Shown in pieces: positions 42,840 through 52,116 of a stretch of DNA of 64,000 nt. The notes below the pieces were generated by a model. It was not told where the DNA came from and searched no databases. It saw only the letters and a list, made by a program, of their open reading frames with translations. Made by a program: the position numbers and the translations under genes. The stretch is from contig NZ_PJMW01000002.1 in NCBI RefSeq assembly GCF_002846365.1, positions 2,790,001 through 2,854,000 on the forward strand, read 5' to 3'. Position 1 is the first letter of the stretch, and the number at the start of each line of letters is the position of its first letter. The DNA is from Nocardia fluminea (GTDB taxonomy: Bacteria > Actinomycetota > Actinomycetes > Mycobacteriales > Mycobacteriaceae).

Positions 42840-45063
42840 GATTCGGTTCCGGACGAGGTGCGATCACCGCTCGGGTAGGGGCTTCGGGTGAGGTGTGCCG
42901 GCGGGTACGCCGATACCACCAGTGCAGGAACGCGATACCGATCAGGGCCAGTAGGGCTGTGGTGAGGCTGATGGACAGGCCCGGTGGGCGCCAGGTGATG
43001 GTGAGAGTCGCGTTGTGGGTACCCGGCGGGATGTCGACCGCGACGAACGTGCCCGCTACCGCGCGGATGGGCGTCTCGCTGTTGCCGAGGGTGGCTGTGT
43101 AGCCGGGCCAGGCCAGGCGGGACAACACGATTCGGCCGCCGGTGCCGGACGAGACCGTGGCTCGGTTGGTGAGGCCGTCTTCGGGCATGACGGTGGCGTG
43201 GACGCCGGATTCGTGGGCGATCAGATCGCCGGGGGAGGGGAGGGGGTTCAGGCGTTCCAGGACCCAGATCTGGTGTTCGTGACCGGGATAGCGGACGAAC
43301 TTCCAGCCCGCGGGGGCGGGATCGGTTCCGGCATCGGGATATTGACTGCGTTGCAGGACAACGCGATCCAGGCGCATCAGATCGACGATCGGGGTGTCTG
43401 TCGACGGTTCGACCGCGAAGACTCTCCGGTACGCGTCGGGGCAGGTGCCGCCGTCCCACGCCATGCACAGCAGCCCGGCGAAGGCAGCGTGCCCGACGGG
43501 TGTGTACCCGTTCACGTATTGCAGCCCCAGGTTCTTGGCGTAACTGCCCAGTGCGATGGAGCCGTAAGTGCCTGCGAGCGTGCGCTCCTCATCGCGCACC
43601 ATGATCCGGTCCGCCAATTGCAGTGTGCGACCGCCGAAATCGGGGAAAGCGGCGGTCATATCCGAGCGGTGTTCGGCGAATCCGTACGACATGGGGGTGC
43701 GCGGCGCGGTCGCCACCTGGGCGAACGCGATCGGGAACGTCGCGGCGATGGTCAGCGCGGCCGCGGCGGCGATGCCGCGTGTGCGTGCCAGCCACACCAC
43801 CCCGGCCCCGAGCCCGCCCACCACGAAGACGGCGAGGGCATGGCGCTCGACGAGTTCCGGTGCGGCGGAGAACGATCGGATGAACAGCAACGCGATGAGC
43901 GCACCCGCCGCCGCGTACCGCCGCCGCGACGACGCGAAGTCGCCGTAGCGACTGATCAGCACGCACACCAGCACCAGCAGTGCGATCGCGAGCATCGGCA
44001 GCACCCGGGCAGGCCACCGCAGCGGGCCGATCGCCCCCGGTCCCGCCGTCCACATCAGGGTCGCCACCGCGAACAGCGCGATGCCGCTCCACGAGGCGGC
44101 ATGGCGTGCGGCGGCCTTCCAGTCGATGAACGCGAGCGCGGGGATCACGAACCACGCGATGTAGACCATCGGCAGCGGCTGCACATGGCCCCACCACGCG
44201 GTGAACGCGGGCACGGTGCTCGGCAGGCTCGCGTTGAGCGATTCCGACCACGGAACGGTCAGGAACGGGTCGTTCTGGATGGTGGAGACGTCGCCGCGCC
44301 AGGTGGCCTGCGAGGACAGCAGGATCGGCAGATTCGCGATCATCGACGCGAGCACCGCGAGCCCGGACGCGGCGAGCAGCCGTGCGACCGGCGCCCACTT
44401 TCGCTGGTACAGGTACTCGCCGGCGGCGACGGTGGCGATCATCAAGCCGGATTCGACTGCGGGAAAAGCGTATTGGATGGTGAGTGCCAGATACAGGAAC
44501 ACGAACAGCGGGATCGGCCCGGTACGGCCGCGCGCGTAGAGGACGGCGGAGGCCCAGGCGTGTACCAGCCAGGCGGTGCCGGTCTGTGAGGTGAACCAGC
44601 TGGCCTCGTCGAAGAACAGGAACCATCCGCTGAACGGAAACGCCACGCCCGCGACCGCGGCCCACGGCGCGCGGGCGCCGTAGGCCAGGCAGATGCGGAA
44701 GACACCGAGCGCGGCGATCGCCGAGAACACGAATTTCACGGCGGTCGCGTACAGCGCGAGATTGTCGAACGAGGGCGCCAGCAGGTACACCAGCAACTGC
44801 GCGGGGTTGTAGAGCCCGGCTTCCTCGAGGCTGTAGTTGCCCGCCATCCATTCCCACGGCACCATCGCCGGGAACCGCCCCGCCCGCAATTCGGTCCCGA
44901 GCAACTGCCACATCGGCACGTATTGCGCCTCGGTGTCGTCGGTGTAGAAGTGCCGCGAATCTCCCAGCAGTACAGCGAGATACCCGACCAGGACCGCGGC
45001 GATGACGACCCAGGCCCACCGCACGACTTGTTTTCGCGGTTCGAGCTCCGCGCGTACCCACAC
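42829..45063 (-). CDS. large integral membrane protein (YfhO/GT-C-like)
   Basis: 744 residues, GTG start. First loop has YTDDTEAQYVPMWQLLGTEL, with acidic residues at the place typical of GT-C enzymes, then about 12 membrane helices, and an extracytoplasmic C-terminal domain (~480-690) before a last helix. This is like YfhO-type proteins that move sugars onto lipids or wall polymers. No recognised operon partner; tail-to-tail overlap with the esterase gene. Confidence 0.75.
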   Translation of the reverse strand: MWVRAELEPRKQVVRWAWVVIAAVLVGYLAVLLGDSRHFYTDDTEAQYVPMWQLLGTELRAGRFPAMVPWEWMAGNYSLEEAGLYNPAQLLVYLLAPSFDNLALYATAVKFVFSAIAALGVFRICLAYGARAPWAAVAGVAFPFSGWFLFFDEASWFTSQTGTAWLVHAWASAVLYARGRTGPIPLFVFLYLALTIQYAFPAVESGLMIATVAAGEYLYQRKWAPVARLLAASGLAVLASMIANLPILLSSQATWRGDVSTIQNDPFLTVPWSESLNASLPSTVPAFTAWWGHVQPLPMVYIAWFVIPALAFIDWKAAARHAASWSGIALFAVATLMWTAGPGAIGPLRWPARVLPMLAIALLVLVCVLISRYGDFASSRRRYAAAGALIALLFIRSFSAAPELVERHALAVFVVGGLGAGVVWLARTRGIAAAAALTIAATFPIAFAQVATAPRTPMSYGFAEHRSDMTAAFPDFGGRTLQLADRIMVRDEERTLAGTYGSIALGSYAKNLGLQYVNGYTPVGHAAFAGLLCMAWDGGTCPDAYRRVFAVEPSTDTPIVDLMRLDRVVLQRSQYPDAGTDPAPAGWKFVRYPGHEHQIWVLERLNPLPSPGDLIAHESGVHATVMPEDGLTNRATVSSGTGGRIVLSRLAWPGYTATLGNSETPIRAVAGTFVAVDIPPGTHNATLTITWRPPGLSISLTTALLALIGIAFLHWWYRRTRRHTSPEAPTRAVIAPRPEPNLNR

Positions 45064-45214
45064 GAGCGCGGGAGCTTAGGGCATGGAGGTGAATCGAACA
45101 ATAGCGCCGGGTGTCCAGGCGGCGGAGGTGGACATTTGTCCAGCTCAGATATGGTTAGGGTGGGGTTTGATAGCATGGCGCAACCCGAGCAGGACCCTTC
45201 GAGAGAGTCATCAA

Positions 45215-45658
45215 TTGCAGTTCGAAATCGTCGAGCGGGACGAGACCTGGGTGGCCGGGCTTCCGGTTCGCAGTCCCAAACGCGCACTCGGTGAGCTACG
45301 CGACCGTGACCTCGAAGCGGCATGGTCGGCGGTTCTGCATCAGGATCTCGGCGGGCCACTGGCCAGCGCCTACACCGACTACACCGGCGAGCTGAGCACG
45401 TACAACACGCAGATCGTGGGGTATCAGTGCGAGTCGCTCGACCAGGTCACCCGGGGACATCTGGCGGCTCGGTTGCCGCGCGGCACCTACGCGCGCTTCT
45501 CCTCGGTCGGTAACTTCCCGCAGGTGATGACGGATCTGTGGACCCAGATCGCCTACGCCGAAGAGCACAACCAGATCAAGCGCACCTTCACCGGCGATTT
45601 CGAGTGCTACCCGCACGCCTACAAGATCGACCTGTATCTGGCGGTCGACCCGCGATGA
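45215..45658 (+). CDS. GyrI-like / AraC-type effector-binding domain protein
   Basis: 147 residues from a TTG (45215) eight bases after GAGAGAG, beginning LQFEIVERDETWVAGLPVRS, the usual start of this fold. A longer frame from 45083 adds residues without family character. SHS2-type ligand-binding fold, ending TFTGDFECYPHAYKIDLYLA with the conserved acidic site. Likely binds small hydrophobic ligands. ATGA overlap with a related gene downstream. Confidence 0.8.
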   Translation: MQFEIVERDETWVAGLPVRSPKRALGELRDRDLEAAWSAVLHQDLGGPLASAYTDYTGELSTYNTQIVGYQCESLDQVTRGHLAARLPRGTYARFSSVGNFPQVMTDLWTQIAYAEEHNQIKRTFTGDFECYPHAYKIDLYLAVDPR

Positions 45659-46095
45659 CCTATTCGATCGTGGTCCGCCGCGCGGCGCTGTACGGCGGCC
45701 TGGCGGTGCCCAAGGTGCATCCGAGCTTCAAGGTGAGCAACAGCGATCTGATCGAGTTCCTCAAGGACCGGTTGCGCGACCGGCCCGGTGGGAGTGAAAC
45801 GCTGCACACGGTCTACGTCCCCGACCCGGCCGGCAACTGGAACGCGCTGGTAGCACGCGAATACGCGACTCCGGACGACGTGCCGGTCGGCGATCTCATG
45901 CTGCGCGTCCCCAAGGGCATCTACGCCCGTTTCGCGCCCAACGGCGACTATCACGACCCGGTGGAAGATGTCTGGGCCCAGGTCGACGACGCGACGGCAT
46001 CGGCGGAGATCTCCCGCGCCTACCGCGAGGAGATCGAGGTGTGGCACGGCCCCGACACGGTGGAACTGTTCGTGTCGATCACTGTTGATAGCTGA
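45655..46095 (+). CDS. second GyrI-like effector-binding domain protein
   Basis: 146 residues; starts within the stop codon of its neighbour. The middle and end (LRVPKGIYARFAPNGDYHDP and VEDVWAQVDD) parallel LPRGTYARFSSVGNF and VMTDLWTQIAY in the first protein, so the pair are diverged tandem duplicates. The C-terminal acidic motif (EEIEVWHGPDTVELFV) is conserved. Possibly they act as a heterodimer; function not known. Confidence 0.78.
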   Translation: MTYSIVVRRAALYGGLAVPKVHPSFKVSNSDLIEFLKDRLRDRPGGSETLHTVYVPDPAGNWNALVAREYATPDDVPVGDLMLRVPKGIYARFAPNGDYHDPVEDVWAQVDDATASAEISRAYREEIEVWHGPDTVELFVSITVDS

Positions 46096-46300
46096 AAGTT
46101 AGCCGAATTCGAACCGATCGGTCTCGACTCGGCCGCCTCTCTCCCATTCACCCGTTCTGACCTGGGATTATTTCAACTGGCTCAGAAGGTTACCGGAAAA
46201 TTAGCCACTCGTATGGTGCAATCCTGCCGAATGACGGATACTGCGTAGGAAATCTTTGGCTGGTCGGACAAAGCCGACGTGGGTGTAGGTACGGAGTTGT

Positions 46301-47017
46301 ATGAGGGTGTCGGCTCACACCGGCTCGGGTCACCGGGTTGTCGGTGCGAATGCGGGCGGGTTGCGGTACCTCGACAGCAGCTCCGGATGTCTGGTCCGCA
46401 TCTGTTCACCCGAGGAAGATCCGGCACTGTGGGATCGGTATCTCGCGGGTGCGCTGAATGGTTACCGGCACTACGGAGTTCAGGACGCGCTCGACGTCGA
46501 AGCCCTCGCCGACGGCCGTTCGACGTCGCTGTTCCTCGTCGCGATCGATCCTGACGGATCGGTGGTGGCCGGACTTCGCGCACACGGGCCGCACGCGACC
46601 GCCGACGACCTCCCCGGCTTCCACCCCTGGATCGGCACCGCGGGCGAGGCCGGCCTGCGTGCCTCCGTCGACGCCAAGGTGCCGCACGGAATCGCCGAAT
46701 CCAAGGGTGGGTGGTCGACGCGCACTGTCCCGCGCAGGCCGGAACTCGGCGCGTTGGTGGCCCGTGGCGTCGTCCACGTCACCTGGCTGCTCGACGTGCG
46801 ATACGGCTTCGGCGTCAGCCCCCTGCACCAGCTCGAGTCCTATCGATCGAGTGGGGCGCGACAGGATCCCGGCATACCCGCGGTGTCCTACCCGGACGAG
46901 CGGTACACCACCGTGCCGGTGTGGTGGGACCTGTCCGACCTCTCGGCGGCGACACCGGCCCAGCGCGACCTGATCGCCGTCGAGCGCGCGCAATTGCTCG
47001 AAGCGCGACGCTCATGA
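46301..47017 (+). CDS. GNAT-like acyltransferase-fold protein
   Basis: 238 residues, ATG with GGAG upstream. Central strand FLVAIDPDGSVVAGLRAHGP then RPELGALVARGVVHVTWLLD, resembling the acyl-CoA-binding core of GNAT/autoinducer-synthase-like folds, but no classic acetyl-CoA loop is clear. The stop overlaps the next start (ATGA), so it is co-translated with the ThiF-nitroreductase gene. Biochemical role unknown; acyl transfer is a guess from fold-like pattern. Confidence 0.6.
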   Translation: MRVSAHTGSGHRVVGANAGGLRYLDSSSGCLVRICSPEEDPALWDRYLAGALNGYRHYGVQDALDVEALADGRSTSLFLVAIDPDGSVVAGLRAHGPHATADDLPGFHPWIGTAGEAGLRASVDAKVPHGIAESKGGWSTRTVPRRPELGALVARGVVHVTWLLDVRYGFGVSPLHQLESYRSSGARQDPGIPAVSYPDERYTTVPVWWDLSDLSAATPAQRDLIAVERAQLLEARRS

Positions 47018-49146
47018 CCCCGGATCTCGCCCCCACCGACATCTTCCGGGCGTCGGTGCTCGATGACGCCGACCCCGCCGACGCGGCCGAGCTGGCACGG
47101 TTACGCGAGCTCCCCGGCATCTCGGTGAGCGATCTGCGTCCCGCGATGCGCTCGGAGCTGGCCCGGCTCAAAGCCACACCCGAGGCCGACCCGGCCGATG
47201 ACCGATGGGTGTACTACCCGTGGCGGTCCGCGCTGGTCGCCGTCGTCGGCGCCCCCGCCTTTCGTGCCATTCGGCAGGACCGCAACCGGAACAAGCTGAC
47301 CATCGGCGAACAAGAGCGGCTGCGTGGGCAGTCGGTCGGCGTGATCGGGCAGAGCGCGGGGCACGAGATCGCCTACGTCGCCGCGCTGGAAGGGGCCTGT
47401 GGGCTGCTGCGGATCGCCGACTTCGACACCGTCGAGCTGTCGAATCTGAACCGAATTCCCGGCGGGCTGTTCGACATCGGGCTCAACAAATGTGTCGTCA
47501 CCGCTCGGCGGATCGCCGAACTCGACCCCTACCTGCCCGTCGAGATCTTCCCCGGGGGCGTCGACGAGTCCTCGATGGACGCATTCCTGACCGGGCTGTC
47601 GGTGGTGATCGAGGTCTGCGATTCCCTCGATGTGAAGCTCGCCGCCCGCGAGGCGGCCCGGCGGCACCGCATCCCGGTGCTGATGGAGACCAACGATCGA
47701 GGTCTGTTCGATGTCGAGCGATTCGATCTCGAACCCGATCGCCCGCCGTTCCACGGTCTGCTCGGCGAGACGACCAGAGCCGACCTGCGTGGATTGTCGA
47801 ATCGGGACAAGGCCCCGCACGTGATGCGGATCCTCGATCCGGATCAGCTCTCGGCCCGGCTCGCCGCCAGCCTCACCGAAATCGACGAGACGGTCACCAC
47901 GTGGCCCCAGCTCGGCAGCGATGTCGGGCTCGGCGCGGCCATCGTCGCCACGGCGGTGCGGCGGATCGGCCTCGATCAGGCCCTGCCGTCGGGACGAATT
48001 CGCGTCGATCTGGAGCGCGAACTCGACGGCCTCGCCGAGCCCGATCGAGGTGACCGGAGATTCACGGCCGGCACCGCACCGCTCGACGGGCATGACGAGC
48101 CGCACTCGTCGATCGCCCGCATCCTGCACAGCATCGAACGCGCGCCCTCTGGCGGCAACGCGCAGCCGTGGGTGGTGCGCGTCGACGGTTCCGCCGTGCA
48201 CCTGGCGGTCGATCCGGCCCGTACTTCCGGCATGGATATCGGATTCCGGGGCAGCGCTGTGGCTCTCGGCGCGGCCCTCTACAACGCCCGCGTCGCCGCC
48301 GCAGCTCAGGGTTTGCTGGGCAGGCACGAGATCGTGCTCGGCGGTGCCGCTCCCGTGTCGGCCGTCCTGCACCTCGGTGCGCGCGCCGACCCGGAACTGG
48401 CCGCCGATTACCCGGCGATGCTCACTCGCGCCACCAACCGGCACCTCGGCGACGGCCGTCCTCTCGACCCGGAAGTTCTTGCCGCACTGAATGTTTCGGC
48501 TGCGGCCGAAGGTGCGTTCGTGCGTGGGGTGACCGATCGCGCCGGCCTCGGCGAGGTCGCGGAACTGCTCGCCGAATCCGACCGGGTGCGTTACCTGACA
48601 CCCCGGCTGCACGCGGAGATGTTCGGCGAATTGCGCTGGCCCGCCGACGATGTACGGACCGGGCTCGACCTGCGAACCATGGAGCTCGCCTCCGACGAGT
48701 ACGCCAAACTGGCCATCGGGGGGCGCGCCGATGTCATGGCCTACCTGCGGGATTGGTCCGGCGGTGCCGCGCTGGGCGACTACGCGCACCAGCGCATTTC
48801 GTCCGCTTCCGCGCTGCTCGCGGTCACCTGCCCGGTCGGAGCCGACGCCGATCTCACCGATTATGTGCGTGGCGGTTCCGCCGTCGAGCGCGTGTGGATT
48901 GCCGCGCAGAAGCTGGGACTGGCGGTCCAGCCGATGTCCCCGGTTTTCCTCTACGTCCGTGACGACAACGATTTGCGCAACGTATCCGCAGGATTCACAG
49001 ATACACTGGCCTCGATCCACAAACGGTTCTCCGCACTGATGGGAATTCCCGGGCACGAGACGGTCACGGCAGTATTACGACTGAGCTATGCGCCCGCGCC
49101 GACAGTACGGAGCGCCAGGCTCCCGGTACTCGGTTCAGGGAACTGA
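47014..49146 (+). CDS. ThiF/E1-like adenylyltransferase fused to nitroreductase (Rv1355c-type)
   Basis: 710 residues. About 75-330 is an E1/ThiF/MoeB domain: SVGVIGQSAGHEIAYVAALE (nucleotide loop), then DFDTVELSNLNR, then the Lys of GLNKCVV. No catalytic Cys or zinc CxxC is seen. About 365-700 is a nitroreductase-type FMN domain starting RAPSGGNAQPWVVRV. The combination suggests ATP activation of a carboxylate followed by FMN-dependent oxidation or reduction. Orthologues lie next to GGDEF-EAL genes in mycobacteria (Rv1354c), as here. Confidence 0.85.
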   Translation: MTPDLAPTDIFRASVLDDADPADAAELARLRELPGISVSDLRPAMRSELARLKATPEADPADDRWVYYPWRSALVAVVGAPAFRAIRQDRNRNKLTIGEQERLRGQSVGVIGQSAGHEIAYVAALEGACGLLRIADFDTVELSNLNRIPGGLFDIGLNKCVVTARRIAELDPYLPVEIFPGGVDESSMDAFLTGLSVVIEVCDSLDVKLAAREAARRHRIPVLMETNDRGLFDVERFDLEPDRPPFHGLLGETTRADLRGLSNRDKAPHVMRILDPDQLSARLAASLTEIDETVTTWPQLGSDVGLGAAIVATAVRRIGLDQALPSGRIRVDLERELDGLAEPDRGDRRFTAGTAPLDGHDEPHSSIARILHSIERAPSGGNAQPWVVRVDGSAVHLAVDPARTSGMDIGFRGSAVALGAALYNARVAAAAQGLLGRHEIVLGGAAPVSAVLHLGARADPELAADYPAMLTRATNRHLGDGRPLDPEVLAALNVSAAAEGAFVRGVTDRAGLGEVAELLAESDRVRYLTPRLHAEMFGELRWPADDVRTGLDLRTMELASDEYAKLAIGGRADVMAYLRDWSGGAALGDYAHQRISSASALLAVTCPVGADADLTDYVRGGSAVERVWIAAQKLGLAVQPMSPVFLYVRDDNDLRNVSAGFTDTLASIHKRFSALMGIPGHETVTAVLRLSYAPAPTVRSARLPVLGSGN

Positions 49147-49169
49147 CAGATAGCACGATCGGAGAAACG

Positions 49170-51038
49170 GTGCCTCGGCGAAACCTCGACTCGTTGGTGA
49201 CGCAGGTCGCCTCGGAGTTGATGGGCGTCGACGCCACGACCATGGTCGCGGCCAGCGAACGCGTGCTCGCGAGCCTGGTGGACTACTTCGACGTGGAGTT
49301 CGCCTATCTGCGCCACACCGTGCGCGAGCAGCGCCAGACCGTGCTGATCGCCGAGTGGCCGCGTCGGCCGTACGTGCCCGATCCCGACCCGTTGCGCGTC
49401 ATCGACTTCGCCGCGGCCGATTCGCTGTTCCAGGCCAGTGAGAACGCCGTCGAGCCGATCATCGTCAGTCGTGGCGACGAATACCCCGACTACCAGGAGA
49501 TGATCCGCCAGACCACCGGCATGCCCTCGATGGTGACCGCGTGCGTCCCCCTGGTCTCGCGCGGGGTGTCCACCGGCGCGCTCGGCTTCGTCCGGCGCGG
49601 TGACCGGGCGTGGACCACTCGCGAGGTCAATGTGCTCAAGGCGATCGCGGCCTTGTTCGCGCAGTTACAGGCCAGGGTGGAGGCCGAGGACCGGCTGCGC
49701 TACATCGCCTCGCACGACGATCTCACCGGTCTGGCGAATCGGCGCGCGCTGCTCGAGCACATGGAGGAACGGCTCGCGCCGGGTAACAAGGGTCCGGTCG
49801 CGACCTTCTTCCTCGATCTCGACCGGCTCAAAGCGCTCAACGACTTCCTCGGTCACAACGCAGGCGACAATTTCATCCGCACACTCGCGGCCCGATTGCG
49901 CGAGAACTTCGCCCCCGAGGACATGATCGCGCGCCTCGGCGGCGACGAGTTCGTCATCGTGCCCGCCGAGACGATGGACGCCGTGGCCGCCGAATTAGAG
50001 GCGAACCGGATCCAGGAGCTGGTCGGCCGCCGGGTCTCGGTCGGGCAGGAGTCGGTGAGTCGCGGCGTCAGCGTCGGCGTGGCGCTCGGTGTGCCCGGCG
50101 AGACGACCGTGTCCGACGTGCTGCGCCGGGCCGACCACGCGTTGCTCTCGGCGAAATCCGGTGGTGGCAACGGCATCGCGGTGTTCACCGATGCCATGCG
50201 GGTCCAGTTCGAGTTACAGGACGACGTCGAGGTCAACCTGCGCAGCGCGGTGTCCGACGGGTCGATGGTGCTGCACTATCAACCCGAGGTCGACCTGCGT
50301 ACCGGACGCATCGTGGCGCTGGAAGCGCTGGTGCGCTGGCAGCACCCCACCCGCGGGCTCCTGCCGCCCGGCGCGTTCGTCGCCGTCGCCGAGGCCACCA
50401 ATCTGGCGGGTGAGCTCGGCCGGTGGGTGATCCGATCGGCCTGTTCGCAATTCGCCGACTGGCGCCGCCGCGGGCTGGCCGCCAATGTGGTGATCCGGAT
50501 CAATGTATCGCCCGTCCAGCTGGTGAGCGCCGATTTCGTCGAGCGCATCGAGGACATTCTGCGCCTCTACGGCATCGACGGCAGCTCGGTCTGCCTGGAG
50601 ATCACCGAGCACGTCGTCGTGCAGGACCTGGTGCGAACCCGGCTCACCCTGCGCGGGCTGAAGCGGATGGGCGTGCAGATCGCCATCGACGATTTCGGTA
50701 CCGGCTACAGCTCGCTCTCCCATCTCAAGGCGCTGCCCGTCGACGCCGTGAAGATCGACCGCGGTTTCGTGCAGCGGCTCGGCGACAGCGACGACGACCT
50801 GGCGATCGTGAAGTCCATCATCGGTCTGGCCGGGTCGTTCGGGCTCGGCGTGGTGGGCGAGGGTGTGGAGACGCCGATGGCGGCCAGGACGCTGGTCGGT
50901 CTCGGCTGCTACCGCGCGCAGGGTTTCCTCATCGCCAGGCCGATGCCGGGCGAGGAAGTCGAGGCGCACCTGCGCGAAGGACGAATCCCGCTCGACCTCG
51001 ACCTGCCGCGCGCGGGCCGGGGCGTGGCGTCGAGCTGA
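49170..51038 (+). CDS. GAF-GGDEF-EAL cyclic-di-GMP enzyme (Rv1354c-type)
   Basis: 622 residues, GTG start. GAF domain ~20-175; diguanylate cyclase domain with RLGGDEFVIV (~255), intact; phosphodiesterase domain with LEALVRWQHP (~383), DDFGTGYSSLSHLKALPVDA (~507) and VGEGVET, intact. It can in principle both make and break c-di-GMP, the balance set by the GAF signal. The gene follows the ThiF-nitroreductase by 23 bp and precedes the 51048 gene by 9 bp. Confidence 0.93.
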   Translation: MPRRNLDSLVTQVASELMGVDATTMVAASERVLASLVDYFDVEFAYLRHTVREQRQTVLIAEWPRRPYVPDPDPLRVIDFAAADSLFQASENAVEPIIVSRGDEYPDYQEMIRQTTGMPSMVTACVPLVSRGVSTGALGFVRRGDRAWTTREVNVLKAIAALFAQLQARVEAEDRLRYIASHDDLTGLANRRALLEHMEERLAPGNKGPVATFFLDLDRLKALNDFLGHNAGDNFIRTLAARLRENFAPEDMIARLGGDEFVIVPAETMDAVAAELEANRIQELVGRRVSVGQESVSRGVSVGVALGVPGETTVSDVLRRADHALLSAKSGGGNGIAVFTDAMRVQFELQDDVEVNLRSAVSDGSMVLHYQPEVDLRTGRIVALEALVRWQHPTRGLLPPGAFVAVAEATNLAGELGRWVIRSACSQFADWRRRGLAANVVIRINVSPVQLVSADFVERIEDILRLYGIDGSSVCLEITEHVVVQDLVRTRLTLRGLKRMGVQIAIDDFGTGYSSLSHLKALPVDAVKIDRGFVQRLGDSDDDLAIVKSIIGLAGSFGLGVVGEGVETPMAARTLVGLGCYRAQGFLIARPMPGEEVEAHLREGRIPLDLDLPRAGRGVASS

Positions 51039-51047
51039 ATCGCGGCG

Positions 51048-52037
51048 ATGCCGTCCGACGACTGGCTTCTCGTGGAGACCCTCATCCCAGGCGGTGAGCC
51101 GACAGTGGTCGCCGCGGGCGCGCACCCCAGGCACTGGTCCGGGCTCGGCTCGCTGCGTCGTGTGCTCGGCCCGTCCCGCGCGCGGATCGCGACGGAGGCG
51201 GTGCGGCGATGCCACGCGGCCGGGGAACCACAGCGAACGGTCGAGGCGGACACGGTGGTCGTGACCGAGCCGGTGCCGTGCGCGTACGGCGGCGTCCACG
51301 GGGTGCGGCTGTGGGCCGGGTCCGTCGATGCTCCGGTCCCGCCACCACGCCGGGTCGCGGCCTGGGACTGGGATGCCGACACCGAACTCGCCCATCACGG
51401 GCCCGGGTTGGAGGAACTCGTCTTCGCCAGGGACCCCGAGCAGGTGCGGGTGATCCGCACACCGCCCGAGGCGTTCGGCCGGATGGCGCGCTTCGACGGG
51501 CGGATCGACTACTTCGCGATGGTCGCGAGCATCGACGACGGCGGCCAGTGGCAGGGTGAGGTGGACATGGCAGGCGACGACGACGAGGTCCGCCACTTCC
51601 AGATGATCACCAGGGCGGTGCCCGCGCACCGGCGGATCAGCGCGCTGATGCACGCGATTCCCGAGCTCGACACCGCCGCGCCCGCCGCCGATCCCGACGC
51701 GGCCATGTTGCGCGCGGTGTCGCAGAGCAGCGGTGTTGGCGTCGGCATCATCGAGCTGACCAGCGCCCTGATCTACGAATGGGCCGGTCCGCCGCTGCCG
51801 CCGCTGGATCGCTGGCTGGTGGAGCGCCCGGTCATCGCCCCCGATGATCTCGTCGCGCTGCGGGCCGCCTGTCACGACCTGGCCGGCACCCCGGGTGCGG
51901 GCAGGCGACTGGCGCTGCGGATCCGGTTCGCGGCGGCCGACTGGATCACCGCCCAGGCCGAACTGGTGGCGATGAGCACGGGGCACGGGCTGTTGCGGGT
52001 GTGGTCGGCCGGTGACGGTTCGCCCGGCCGGCCCTGA
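51048..52037 (+). CDS. GAF/PAS-like domain protein, function unknown
   Basis: 329 residues. N-terminal region with WLLVETLIPGGEPTVVAAG... and RVAAWDWDADT, central part YFAMVASIDDGGQWQGEVDM, and a helical C-terminus. The pattern is that of actinobacterial PAS/GAF sensor proteins without output domain, but no catalytic motif is visible. Likely co-transcribed with the cyclic-di-GMP gene nine bases upstream and may sense a signal for it. Confidence 0.6.
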   Translation: MPSDDWLLVETLIPGGEPTVVAAGAHPRHWSGLGSLRRVLGPSRARIATEAVRRCHAAGEPQRTVEADTVVVTEPVPCAYGGVHGVRLWAGSVDAPVPPPRRVAAWDWDADTELAHHGPGLEELVFARDPEQVRVIRTPPEAFGRMARFDGRIDYFAMVASIDDGGQWQGEVDMAGDDDEVRHFQMITRAVPAHRRISALMHAIPELDTAAPAADPDAAMLRAVSQSSGVGVGIIELTSALIYEWAGPPLPPLDRWLVERPVIAPDDLVALRAACHDLAGTPGAGRRLALRIRFAAADWITAQAELVAMSTGHGLLRVWSAGDGSPGRP

Positions 52038-52116
52038 ACCGCATCTTTCGACGCTGTTCACCTCCCGTTCCTCGGGCATGACCCGCAGGTAACCCGCGCG
52101 GCGCGACGATCGGCGG

